Positions 7,079 through 12,953 of a DNA stretch of 13,065 nt are shown here, piece by piece. This DNA comes from an uncultured Lachnospiraceae bacterium (GTDB lineage: Bacteria > Bacillota > Clostridia > Lachnospirales > Lachnospiraceae). The position numbers and the translations under genes are program-made. Every line of letters starts with the position of its first letter. Within the stretch, counting starts at the first letter, position 1. The stretch spans positions 1 to 13,065 of the forward strand of contig CALGGH010000087.1 of the NCBI GenBank assembly GCA_937916415.1, written 5' to 3'. Below the pieces are notes generated by a model. That model did no database searches and had not been told where the DNA came from. It saw only the letters and a program-made list of their open reading frames with translations.

Positions 7079-7769
7079 GCTGCCCGTAATAAGCATTTGC
7101 ACCATGCTTCCGATAATAATGCTTGTCACACAGATGCCGGGGTGCAGGCTCAACGTCGGGATTGATGCGCTCCGTCATCATGGCCATCCTGGCCACCACT
7201 TCGAGAACCACCGCATTGTGAACCGCCTCATGAGCATCCTTGCCCCAGGTAAAAGGTCCGTGATTCTTGCAAAGCACCGCGGGTACGGCCTCGGGATCAA
7301 GTCCCATGCGCTCAAACTCGCTGACGATCAGCTTGCCCGTGTTCTGCTCATAGGCCTCCTCGATCTCTGCCTCATTCAGGCATCTAAGGCAGGGCACTTC
7401 ACCGTAGATGTAGTCGGCATGAGTCGTTCCGTAGCAGGGGATCGACCTGCCGGCCTGGGCCCAGCTGGTGGCATGCGGAGAATGGGTGTGAACCACTCCG
7501 CCCGCGCATTTGAATGCCTTGTATATCTCCACGTGGGTGGCGGTGTCACTGGAAGGATTGTACTTGCCCTCGACCACCTTGCCCTCAAGGTCAACGAGCA
7601 CCATGTCATCGGGAGAAAGCTTGTCATACTCAACGCCGCTGGGCTTGATGGCAAATATCTTTCTCTCCTCGTCGATCTCGCTCACGTTTCCCCACGTAAA
7701 GGTTACGAGGTCATGCTTGGGAAGAAGCATGTTTGCTTCATAAACCCGCTTTTTTAATTCTTCTAGCAT
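7071..7769 (-). CDS. araD: L-ribulose-5-phosphate 4-epimerase
   Basis: 232 residues, nearly the same length as the E. coli enzyme (231). Zinc ligands are H94 and H96 (VVHTHSPHAT) and H170 (KNHGPFTWG). D75 (SSDTATH), D119 (THADYIYG) and Y228 (ANAYYGQ) match the residues known to be important in E. coli AraD (D76, D120, Y229) with an offset of one. The class II aldolase-like enzyme converts L-ribulose-5-phosphate to D-xylulose-5-phosphate. The close relatives UlaF and SgbE do the same reaction in the L-ascorbate and L-xylulose routes, but no other genes of those routes are here. The start ATG 7769 has AAAGGA upstream. It lies 24 bp downstream of the sugar kinase gene, so the kinase product is probably its substrate. 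Confidence 0.95.
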   Translation of the reverse strand: MLEELKKRVYEANMLLPKHDLVTFTWGNVSEIDEERKIFAIKPSGVEYDKLSPDDMVLVDLEGKVVEGKYNPSSDTATHVEIYKAFKCAGGVVHTHSPHATSWAQAGRSIPCYGTTHADYIYGEVPCLRCLNEAEIEEAYEQNTGKLIVSEFERMGLDPEAVPAVLCKNHGPFTWGKDAHEAVHNAVVLEVVARMAMMTERINPDVEPAPRHLCDKHYYRKHGANAYYGQRA

Positions 7770-7793
7770 AAGTCATTTCCTTTCTTGGTATGA

Positions 7794-9389
7794 TCATTTA
7801 AGGTTATCGACCGCAGCCCTCTCCGCAGGCAGGGTCTTTTTGTATCTTTCCATGAAACGATTGAAGCCGTTTATGTCCGAACCATCGGGATCCATCGTCG
7901 TGCCCGACTCTCCCTTGAATACCCTGTTCTCAAGGAAATCGCCCAGGCTCTCGCCGTCATTCTTCTGCACCATGTAAGCAGCCAGCAGGGCCATGCCCCA
8001 GGGGCCTCCCTCGCCTGCGGTCTCCATGCAGGTAACGGGCACGTTCAGGGCGGCGGCCATTATCTTCTGGCCCACGCCGGGAGTCTTGAAGAATCCGCCG
8101 TGTCCGGTAATGCGGTCAACGGCCACGTGTTCCTCGTTAAAGAGTATGTCATTGCCGATCTTGAGCGCCGCGAGCGCTGAGAACAGATGCGTCCTCATGA
8201 AGTTGGCCAGGGTAAAGCTCGCATCGGGAGTGCGCACGAACATCGGCCTGCCCTCTTCCATGCCGGTGATGTTTTCACCGGATATGTAATTGTAAGAAAG
8301 GAGCCCGCCACAGTCACTGTCTCCTTCGAGTGCCTTTTTGAAAAGCGTGCCGTAGAGCTTGTCATTGTCCAGCCCAAGTCCAAACACCTCTGCAAACTCC
8401 CTGAAAAGTCCGGCCCAGGCATTGATGTCCGAAGTACAGTTGTTGCAGTGTACCATTGCCACGGGATCCCCCATGGGAGTGGTCACGATGTCCAGTTCCT
8501 CATAAGCCTTGGAAAGGTTCTTTTCAAGGACGACCATGGAGAATACGGAAGTACCGGCGGAAACGTTGCCCGTACGCTGCTTAACCGCATTGGTGGCGGC
8601 CATGCCGGTGCCTGCGTCTCCCTCGGGAGGACATAGCTTGATGCCTGCCTGAAGCACTCCGCGCGGATCTATCTTGCGAGCGCCTTCAGCAGACAGCACG
8701 CCCGCCTCTTCTCCTGCGGTAAGTACGCCTGGCAGTATCTCGGCAAGCTTCCAGGGATATCCCTTGTCAGCCACGAGCCTGTCAAACTTGTCGATCATGG
8801 TCGTGTCAAACTGACCGGTGGAGGGATCGATCGGGAACATGCCGGAAGCCTCTCCGACTCCGAGCACCTTTTCCCCTGTCAGCTGCCAGTGAATGTATCC
8901 TGCAAGCGTCGTAAAGAAGCTGACCTCGGACACGTGCTCCTCTCCGTTCAAAATGCTCTGATACAGATGAGCGATGCTCCATCTCTCGGGAATGTGAAAG
9001 TCAAATTCCTCGGTAAGCTTTTTGGATGCCTCGGCCTGTGCCGAATTTCTCCAGGTTCTGAAGGGAACCAGCAGCTTGCCCTCGTCATTGAATGACATGT
9101 AGCCGTGCATCATGGCAGAAAAGCCTATGCTTCCGACCGTGGTCAGCTGGACGTCATACCTTCTCTGCACGTCCGATGCCAGGTCCGCATAACACTCCTG
9201 GAGTCCGTTCCAGATGTCCTCCAGCGAATATGTCCAGATGCCGTTCTCGTATCTGTTTTCCCACTCGTGAGAACCCTGGGCTATCGGCGCATAAGAATCG
9301 TCGATCAGAACTCCCTTTATCCTGGTCGACCCCAGCTCTATGCCGAGATAGGTGCGACCGTTTAGAATTGCGTCTTTTGCGTTGCCCAT
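7794..9389 (-). CDS. FGGY-family carbohydrate kinase, probable L-ribulokinase (AraK-like)
   Basis: 531 residues. The N-terminal lobe begins with YLGIELGSTRIKGVLIDDSY (phosphate-1 motif). GSIGFSAMMHGYMSF and the VPFRTWRNSAQA segment line the sugar site. EGDAGTGMAATN holds the candidate catalytic base D258. The C-terminal lobe has GNVSAGTSVFS (phosphate-2) and GEGGPWGMALLAAY (adenosine). The sequence does not look like classical AraB. I recall that clostridia use a non-orthologous FGGY ribulokinase (AraK) beside araD and transketolase genes, and this protein fits that setting. The substrate is therefore inferred from context; L-ribulose is most likely, with xylulose or L-xylulose as alternatives. 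The start has AGGAGG six bases upstream. It follows the regulator gene after 32 bp. Confidence 0.85.
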   Translation of the reverse strand: MGNAKDAILNGRTYLGIELGSTRIKGVLIDDSYAPIAQGSHEWENRYENGIWTYSLEDIWNGLQECYADLASDVQRRYDVQLTTVGSIGFSAMMHGYMSFNDEGKLLVPFRTWRNSAQAEASKKLTEEFDFHIPERWSIAHLYQSILNGEEHVSEVSFFTTLAGYIHWQLTGEKVLGVGEASGMFPIDPSTGQFDTTMIDKFDRLVADKGYPWKLAEILPGVLTAGEEAGVLSAEGARKIDPRGVLQAGIKLCPPEGDAGTGMAATNAVKQRTGNVSAGTSVFSMVVLEKNLSKAYEELDIVTTPMGDPVAMVHCNNCTSDINAWAGLFREFAEVFGLGLDNDKLYGTLFKKALEGDSDCGGLLSYNYISGENITGMEEGRPMFVRTPDASFTLANFMRTHLFSALAALKIGNDILFNEEHVAVDRITGHGGFFKTPGVGQKIMAAALNVPVTCMETAGEGGPWGMALLAAYMVQKNDGESLGDFLENRVFKGESGTTMDPDGSDINGFNRFMERYKKTLPAERAAVDNLK

Positions 9390-9421
9390 AAAAACCCTCC
9401 TAAATTCATTTGTGTGCTTAT

Positions 9422-9868
9422 TTATTCATAAGAGTCCTTTGACTCAAAAAATTCATTCAGCTTGCTCAGTGCTCCCGACAGTATCCTGACCTCTTCATCA
9501 TCCAGCTCTCCAATGATGGAATTCACCATTTCTTCATGAAAGCGCGAATGTTTCTCCGAGGCCTCTCGTCCCGTTTCGGTCAGACTGACCAAAACGACCC
9601 GCCTGTCCTCCTCGGACCTGACCCTCTCTACCAGTCCCTTTCTGACCAGTGAATTGACTGAAGTAGTGAGCGTGCCCGTGGTCACCTCCAGAGCCTTGGC
9701 AACCGCGGTCATGTTTTTGGATCCCTCCGGTCCAATCGCCTCTATCACGTGCAATTCATTTAGAGTTATGTTTTTGAACCTGCCGGTACAGATAGTCTTT
9801 TCCTCGAGAGCATTGATCCTGCGGAAGAGCCTAACCAAGACCTGGTTAATCATGCTTGCGTCATCCAT
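9422..9868 (-). CDS. MarR-family regulator, FabT-like
   Basis: 148 residues with a winged helix-turn-helix: FKNITLNELHVIEAIG, then a KNMTAVAKALEVTTGTLTTS helix pair, then LVRKGLVERVRSEEDRR (wing) and VVLVSLTETG. As I recall streptococcal FabT, the resemblance is close across nearly the whole length. FabT represses fatty acid synthesis genes and is helped by acyl-ACP. No fab gene is near here; instead the gene heads a pentose operon and is separated from the kinase by 32 bp. It probably represses its own promoter, whose -10 lies next to the start. ATG 9868 fits the family length but lacks a ribosome site and may lie at or near the transcript's 5' end. ATG 9853 has GGATGA seven bases upstream and is a real alternative. 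The ligand cannot be told from the sequence. Confidence 0.87.
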   Translation of the reverse strand: MDDASMINQVLVRLFRRINALEEKTICTGRFKNITLNELHVIEAIGPEGSKNMTAVAKALEVTTGTLTTSVNSLVRKGLVERVRSEEDRRVVLVSLTETGREASEKHSRFHEEMVNSIIGELDDEEVRILSGALSKLNEFFESKDSYE

Positions 9869-9875
9869 ACAAATA

Positions 9876-9904
9876 AGTTTATCAAAATATCAGTCAGATG
9901 TCAC
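9876..9904 (-). promoter_or_regulatory. Promoter of the regulator-pentose operon with possible operator
   Basis: On the minus strand a -35 GTGACA (9899-9904) and a -10 TAAACT (9876-9881) are 17 bp apart, matching consensus at five and four of six positions. The stretch read on the plus strand as AAGTTTATCAAAATATC (9875-9891) overlaps the -10. It loosely resembles FabT-type sites of the TTTGA..TCAAA kind, so autoregulation is plausible. The transcript would begin near 9868. Confidence 0.55.
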
Positions 9905-9916
9905 TACTTGCTGCCC

Positions 9917-11314
9917 TCATCGGCTCAGTTTCAGAACCATCAGATCCTCATCCGCAAACCCTTCCAGAGTTCCGCCTATCAGGACATTTGACTGTTCGTC
10001 CTCCGCTGACTCTGCGTGAATTCCCGCGAATGCGTATTCCGGAGTATGCCCACACATGTACCTAACGCCTCCGGCTTCACGGATTTCCTCCGTCAGGATC
10101 TCCGTCTGCGTACCCAGCCTCCGCTTTCTGTAGTCCATGGAAAGCTCCCTGCCAAGCGCGATCAGCTTTTCCGATCTCGCATGCTTTTCACGTTCAGGTA
10201 CCTGACCGGGCATGCCCGCCGCCGGCGTTCCGTCCCTCCTGGAATACTTAAACACGTGCAGTTCAAAAAAGCCTGCCTTTTGCACGAAATCATAAGTCTC
10301 GGCGAATTCCTCCGGCGTCTCTCCGGGGAATCCGACTATGACGTCGGTCGTGAATGCGGGGTCGCCAAAGGCTTCTCTCAGCATGCAGACCTTTTCGTAA
10401 TATTCCTCCGGCGTATAATGCCGGTTCATCCTCTTAAGCACCGTCTCAGATCCGCTCTGCATGGACAGGTGAAAATGCGGGCAGAGCTTGTCGATCCCTC
10501 GCGCGCCCTCCACCCACTCAGGAGTTACGTATGCGGGTTCCAGCGATCCCAGCCTGATGCGGCGCAATCCGCTGACTTCATTTAGCTGCCGTAAAAGCGG
10601 TATCATCTCAGGCTCGCCGCGGTCCGTTCCAAAGGAGCTGATATGGATGCCCGTCAGCACGATCTCCCTGCAGCCGCCGTCCGCAAGGGCCCTGACCTCG
10701 CTCACGACGTCATTCATCTCGCGGCTGCGCACGCGCCCCCTGGCATAGGGGATCACGCAGTACGTGCAGAACCTGTTGCACCCGTCCTGTATCTTGATGA
10801 ACGCCCGCGTTCGCGTCCGAACCTGATCACGGGGACGGTTCTTTTGATCAACCTGATCATGGGGACGGTTCTTTTGATCAACCTGATCATGGGGACGGTT
10901 CTTTTGATCAATCTGATAATTTAGGTGATGATCAATCAACCATGGCGCAGATTGATCAAAAGAACCGTCCCCGTGATCAAGCCGCGCCAGTATCTGCGGC
11001 AAATCCATCTTTTTATCATTGCCGATGACAAGGTCAACCTCCGGATCCTTTTCCAGCACGTCCCTGCCGGTCTCCACGTAGCAGCCAATGGCCACCACTA
11101 CGGCATCGGGATTGAGTTTTTTGGCGCGGTGCAGCATCTGACGGCTCTTGTGATCCGCAATGTTCGTAACCGAGCAGGTATTGACAATATATACGTCAGC
11201 CTTGGAATCAAAAGGCACAATAATATATCCTATTTTTTCTAATTTTTGTTGAATTCCTTCAGTCTCGTATGCATTGACCTTACAACCGAGGCTGCGTAAT
11301 GCTACAGTTCTCAT
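9917..11314 (-). CDS. mtaB: tRNA t6A37 methylthiotransferase MtaB (radical SAM)
   Basis: 465 residues. The N-terminal MTTase domain has the three cysteines for one Fe-S cluster: C11 (SLGCKVN), C47 (NTCSV) and C78 (IGCYVE). The radical SAM domain has C179, C183 and C186 (DGCNRFCTYC). A TRAM-like tail covers roughly 400-465. SLGCKVN and the RTRAFIKIQDGCNRFCTYC block point to MtaB rather than MiaB or RimO; it adds a methylthio group to t6A at tRNA position 37. The oddity lies between the domains: residues 112-122 and 136-165 are encoded by REP-like DNA units. The latter read DQKNRPHDQV, the same again, then DQKNRPRDQV. All catalytic cysteines lie outside the insertion, so the enzyme should be active. 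The start has no ribosome site (TTATATATG precedes it), but the protein begins exactly where the family does. It has its own promoter. Confidence 0.93.
   Translation of the reverse strand: MRTVALRSLGCKVNAYETEGIQQKLEKIGYIIVPFDSKADVYIVNTCSVTNIADHKSRQMLHRAKKLNPDAVVVAIGCYVETGRDVLEKDPEVDLVIGNDKKMDLPQILARLDHGDGSFDQSAPWLIDHHLNYQIDQKNRPHDQVDQKNRPHDQVDQKNRPRDQVRTRTRAFIKIQDGCNRFCTYCVIPYARGRVRSREMNDVVSEVRALADGGCREIVLTGIHISSFGTDRGEPEMIPLLRQLNEVSGLRRIRLGSLEPAYVTPEWVEGARGIDKLCPHFHLSMQSGSETVLKRMNRHYTPEEYYEKVCMLREAFGDPAFTTDVIVGFPGETPEEFAETYDFVQKAGFFELHVFKYSRRDGTPAAGMPGQVPEREKHARSEKLIALGRELSMDYRKRRLGTQTEILTEEIREAGGVRYMCGHTPEYAFAGIHAESAEDEQSNVLIGGTLEGFADEDLMVLKLSR
10821..10910. repeat. Three direct 30-bp REP-like repeats inside mtaB
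   Basis: The 30-bp blocks 10821-10850, 10851-10880 and 10881-10910 are identical except for one base (C at 10830, T in the others). Each contains TGATCA, the core GGGGACGGTTCTTT and a second TGATCA. The period is a multiple of three, so on the coding (minus) strand each block gives ten residues of the DQKNRP(H/R)DQV type without breaking the mtaB frame. Confidence 0.97.
10953..10979. repeat. Inverted fourth REP-like unit inside mtaB
   Basis: TGATCA (10953-10958), then the core AAAGAACCGTCCCC, then TGATCA (10974-10979): the same unit in opposite orientation. Together with unit 3 it makes a 32-bp inverted repeat (10884-10915 with 10948-10979) with one mismatch and a 32-base spacer. On the coding strand it gives LDHGDGSFDQS (residues 112-122). 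Confidence 0.96.
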
Positions 11315-11346
11315 ATATAATGTCTGTTTTTTTGTGGGGTTTTACA

Positions 11347-11375
11347 TTGACTTTTACTTTTTAAGCCTTTAGTAT
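11347..11375 (+). promoter_or_regulatory. Promoter of the HPr-like gene
   Basis: -35 TTGACT (11347-11352), 17-bp spacer, -10 TAGTAT (11370-11375). It ends about 37 bp before the start at 11413. The -10 overlaps by two bases the opposing extended -10 of mtaB. Confidence 0.5.
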
Positions 11376-11382
11376 TATAGCA
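11374..11382 (-). promoter_or_regulatory. Extended -10 promoter of mtaB
   Basis: The minus strand reads TGCTATAAT, a perfect -10 hexamer with the extended TGn element. No good -35 is present at 17 bp, as is common for extended -10 promoters. It would give an untranslated leader of about 50 bases before ATG 11314. Confidence 0.6.
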
Positions 11383-11386
11383 TAGG

Positions 11387-11399
11387 CTTTACTGTAAAG
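11387..11399. promoter_or_regulatory. 13-bp palindrome CTTTACTGTAAAG, candidate operator
   Basis: A perfect inverted repeat of six bases around a central T. It lies between the HPr -10 and its ribosome site (AAAGGAGG, 11396-11403), and also in the -35 zone of mtaB on the other strand. A protein bound here could affect both genes, or the RNA hairpin could cover the start of the ribosome site. The function is inferred from position only. Confidence 0.35.
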
Positions 11400-11412
11400 G
11401 AGGTAATTTCTG

Positions 11413-11643
11413 ATGAAAACAGTACAGATTTCTTTGAATTCAATCGATAAGGTTAAGTCATTTGTTAATGACATCACCAAGTTTGACTATGATTTCGATC
11501 TTGTATCAGGCAGATACGTAATCGATGCTAAGTCCATTATGGGTATCTTCTCACTGGATCTTTCAAAGCCTATAGATCTTAACATCCATGCGGAAGACAA
11601 CGTGGACAACGTGCTCGAGGCGCTTAAGCCCTACGTGATCTGA
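11413..11643 (+). CDS. HPr-like protein without the catalytic histidine
   Basis: 76 residues with HPr-fold character (MKTVQISLNSIDKVKSFVND at the N-terminus). KSIMGIFSLDL at 40-50 matches the regulatory-serine segment of HPr (KSIMGVMSL), with S41 in the place of Ser46. The active-site motif GIHARPA of true HPr is replaced by SIDKVKS, so the phosphorylated His15 corresponds to D12. It therefore cannot carry phosphate from enzyme I to PTS components. It may be a Crh-like regulator whose serine is phosphorylated by HPr kinase and which then works with CcpA, or it may have another role. Such degenerate HPr genes seem common in Lachnospiraceae. The start has AAAGGAGG at nine bases. It stands as a single gene with promoter and terminator. 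Confidence 0.88.
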   Translation: MKTVQISLNSIDKVKSFVNDITKFDYDFDLVSGRYVIDAKSIMGIFSLDLSKPIDLNIHAEDNVDNVLEALKPYVI

Positions 11644-11650
11644 TCAGATC
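11637..11650. repeat. 14-bp palindrome at the HPr-like stop codon
   Basis: GATCTGATCAGATC is a perfect palindrome spanning the end of the HPr-like gene and its stop (TGA at 11641-11643). It contains the same TGATCA hexamer that bounds the REP-like units in mtaB. Confidence 0.5.
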
Positions 11651-11671
11651 AGACCAAACGTTGAATCGAAG

Positions 11672-11700
11672 AAAACAGGAGCTGAACGCTCCTGTTTTTT
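11672..11700 (+). terminator. Rho-independent terminator of the HPr-like gene
   Basis: AAAACAGGAGC (11672-11682) pairs with GCTCCTGTTTT (11688-11698) around the loop TGAAC, and a six-T run ends at 11700. The A-run on the left arm gives TTTT on the other strand, so it may also stop thiI transcription from the right. Confidence 0.9.
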
Positions 11701-11711
11701 GTTTGCGGATC

Positions 11712-11745
11712 GGAACCGTCCCGGATGCGGGGCCGTCCCAAATGC
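11712..11745. repeat. 17-bp imperfect tandem repeat with REP-like core
   Basis: GGAACCGTCCCGGATGC (11712-11728) is followed directly by GGGGCCGTCCCAAATGC (11729-11745); 13 of 17 positions match. The first copy contains GAACCGTCCC, which is also in the core of the mtaB units. It fills the gap between the HPr terminator and the thiI stop. Confidence 0.6.
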
Positions 11746-11774
11746 ACGATGCTTAAGACCAATCCCCGGTGCAC

Positions 11775-12953
11775 CTATCTCACGATGATGACCTCATCTT
11801 CATCCAGTGCCTTCTTCACGAGCGCGTCCATGTCTTCATCGAGGTTATGCTCGTGCCTCTGGATGACGTCCAGCCTCGGCTTGGTCACGGGATGCTTGGC
11901 TACGAAGATCGTACAGCAGTCCTCGTATGGCAGGATGGAAGTCTCAAACGTCTCTATCTTTTGGGAAATCTCGACTATGTCACTCTTGTCAAACCCTATG
12001 AGGGGCCTGAATACCGGCATCTCGCAGACCTCATCAGTACACGTCAGGCTCTGCACGGTCTGGGACGCCACCTGTCCGATCGACTCTCCGGTTATCAGCG
12101 CCATGCATTCAGTGTCTCGGGCGATCTGCTGAGCTATCCTCATCATGTATCTGCGCATGATTATGGTCAGTTCGTCATGCGGGCATTTATCGTAGATATA
12201 CGTCTGTATGTCGGTAAAGTTGATGACGTGCAGGTAAATGGCACCGGTATAGGCCGATACGATCCTTGCCAGGTCAATGACCTTTTGCCTGGCCCTCTCG
12301 GAGGTGTACGGCGGAGCATGAAAATATACCGCGTCGATCTTGACTCCACGCTTGGCTATCATGTATCCGGCGACCGGTGAATCTATTCCCCCTGACAGAA
12401 GCAGCATCGCCTTGCCGCCCGTGCCCACCGGGATCCCTCCCGGTCCCGGGATCACGCGGGAATATATGCTCACGTCCTCCCTGACCTCAATGTACACCGT
12501 CACCTCAGGCTTATGCACGTCCACCTTCATCTCGGGAAAAGCCTCAAGGATGGCTTCGCCCACGTCGGCATTGATCTCCATGGAATTACGCGGATAATCC
12601 TTGCGCGCTCGTCTGGCTTCAACCTTAAACGTAACGTGCTTGTCAGGATAATTCTCATCCACGTGCCTGACGGACGCACGGCATATGCCTTCGAAATCAT
12701 CATCTGTCAGCTTTTCAACGGGGCAGATGCCCACTATGCCAAAAACATGTTTCAGGGCATCCACTACCTCGTCCTCGTCATGTTCACCCGGAACCTCCAC
12801 GTAGATTCGTCCCTGTGTGCGCCTTACTTCATGCTCCACGCCCACGCGCTTAACCGAATGCTTGATCTGGCGAACCAGCGCCTCCTCAAACAGATACCTG
12901 TTCTTGCCCTTTAATGCGATCTCCGCATATTTGATCAGATAAGTATGTGCCAA
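11775..12953 (-). CDS. thiI: tRNA 4-thiouridine synthetase ThiI (short form)
   Basis: 392 residues. The N-terminal ferredoxin-like region (KYAEIALKGKNRYLFEEAL) is followed by a THUMP domain (about 60-165). Then comes a PP-loop ATPase with SGGIDSP at 187-193. LPYEDCCTIF holds the conserved cysteine (C346 or C347) near the sulfur-transfer site, and the tail reaches EVIIVR without a rhodanese domain, as in Gram-positive ThiI. It makes 4-thiouridine at tRNA position 8 with sulfur passed from a cysteine desulfurase. Such a partner gene is often directly upstream; here that would be beyond the right edge. The start is TTG at 12953, supported by AAGGAG six bases before it; no in-frame ATG is close. 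Confidence 0.95.
   Translation of the reverse strand: MAHTYLIKYAEIALKGKNRYLFEEALVRQIKHSVKRVGVEHEVRRTQGRIYVEVPGEHDEDEVVDALKHVFGIVGICPVEKLTDDDFEGICRASVRHVDENYPDKHVTFKVEARRARKDYPRNSMEINADVGEAILEAFPEMKVDVHKPEVTVYIEVREDVSIYSRVIPGPGGIPVGTGGKAMLLLSGGIDSPVAGYMIAKRGVKIDAVYFHAPPYTSERARQKVIDLARIVSAYTGAIYLHVINFTDIQTYIYDKCPHDELTIIMRRYMMRIAQQIARDTECMALITGESIGQVASQTVQSLTCTDEVCEMPVFRPLIGFDKSDIVEISQKIETFETSILPYEDCCTIFVAKHPVTKPRLDVIQRHEHNLDEDMDALVKKALDEDEVIIVR

Noticed and set aside
6873..7757. Plus-strand open frame (294 codons) opposite araD and the transketolase N gene
   Set aside because: Shadow of araD and tkt; no ribosome site and no recognisable protein.
10821..10979. CRISPR array
   Set aside because: The repeats are directly contiguous with no variable spacers, one unit is inverted, and the whole block is in frame inside mtaB.
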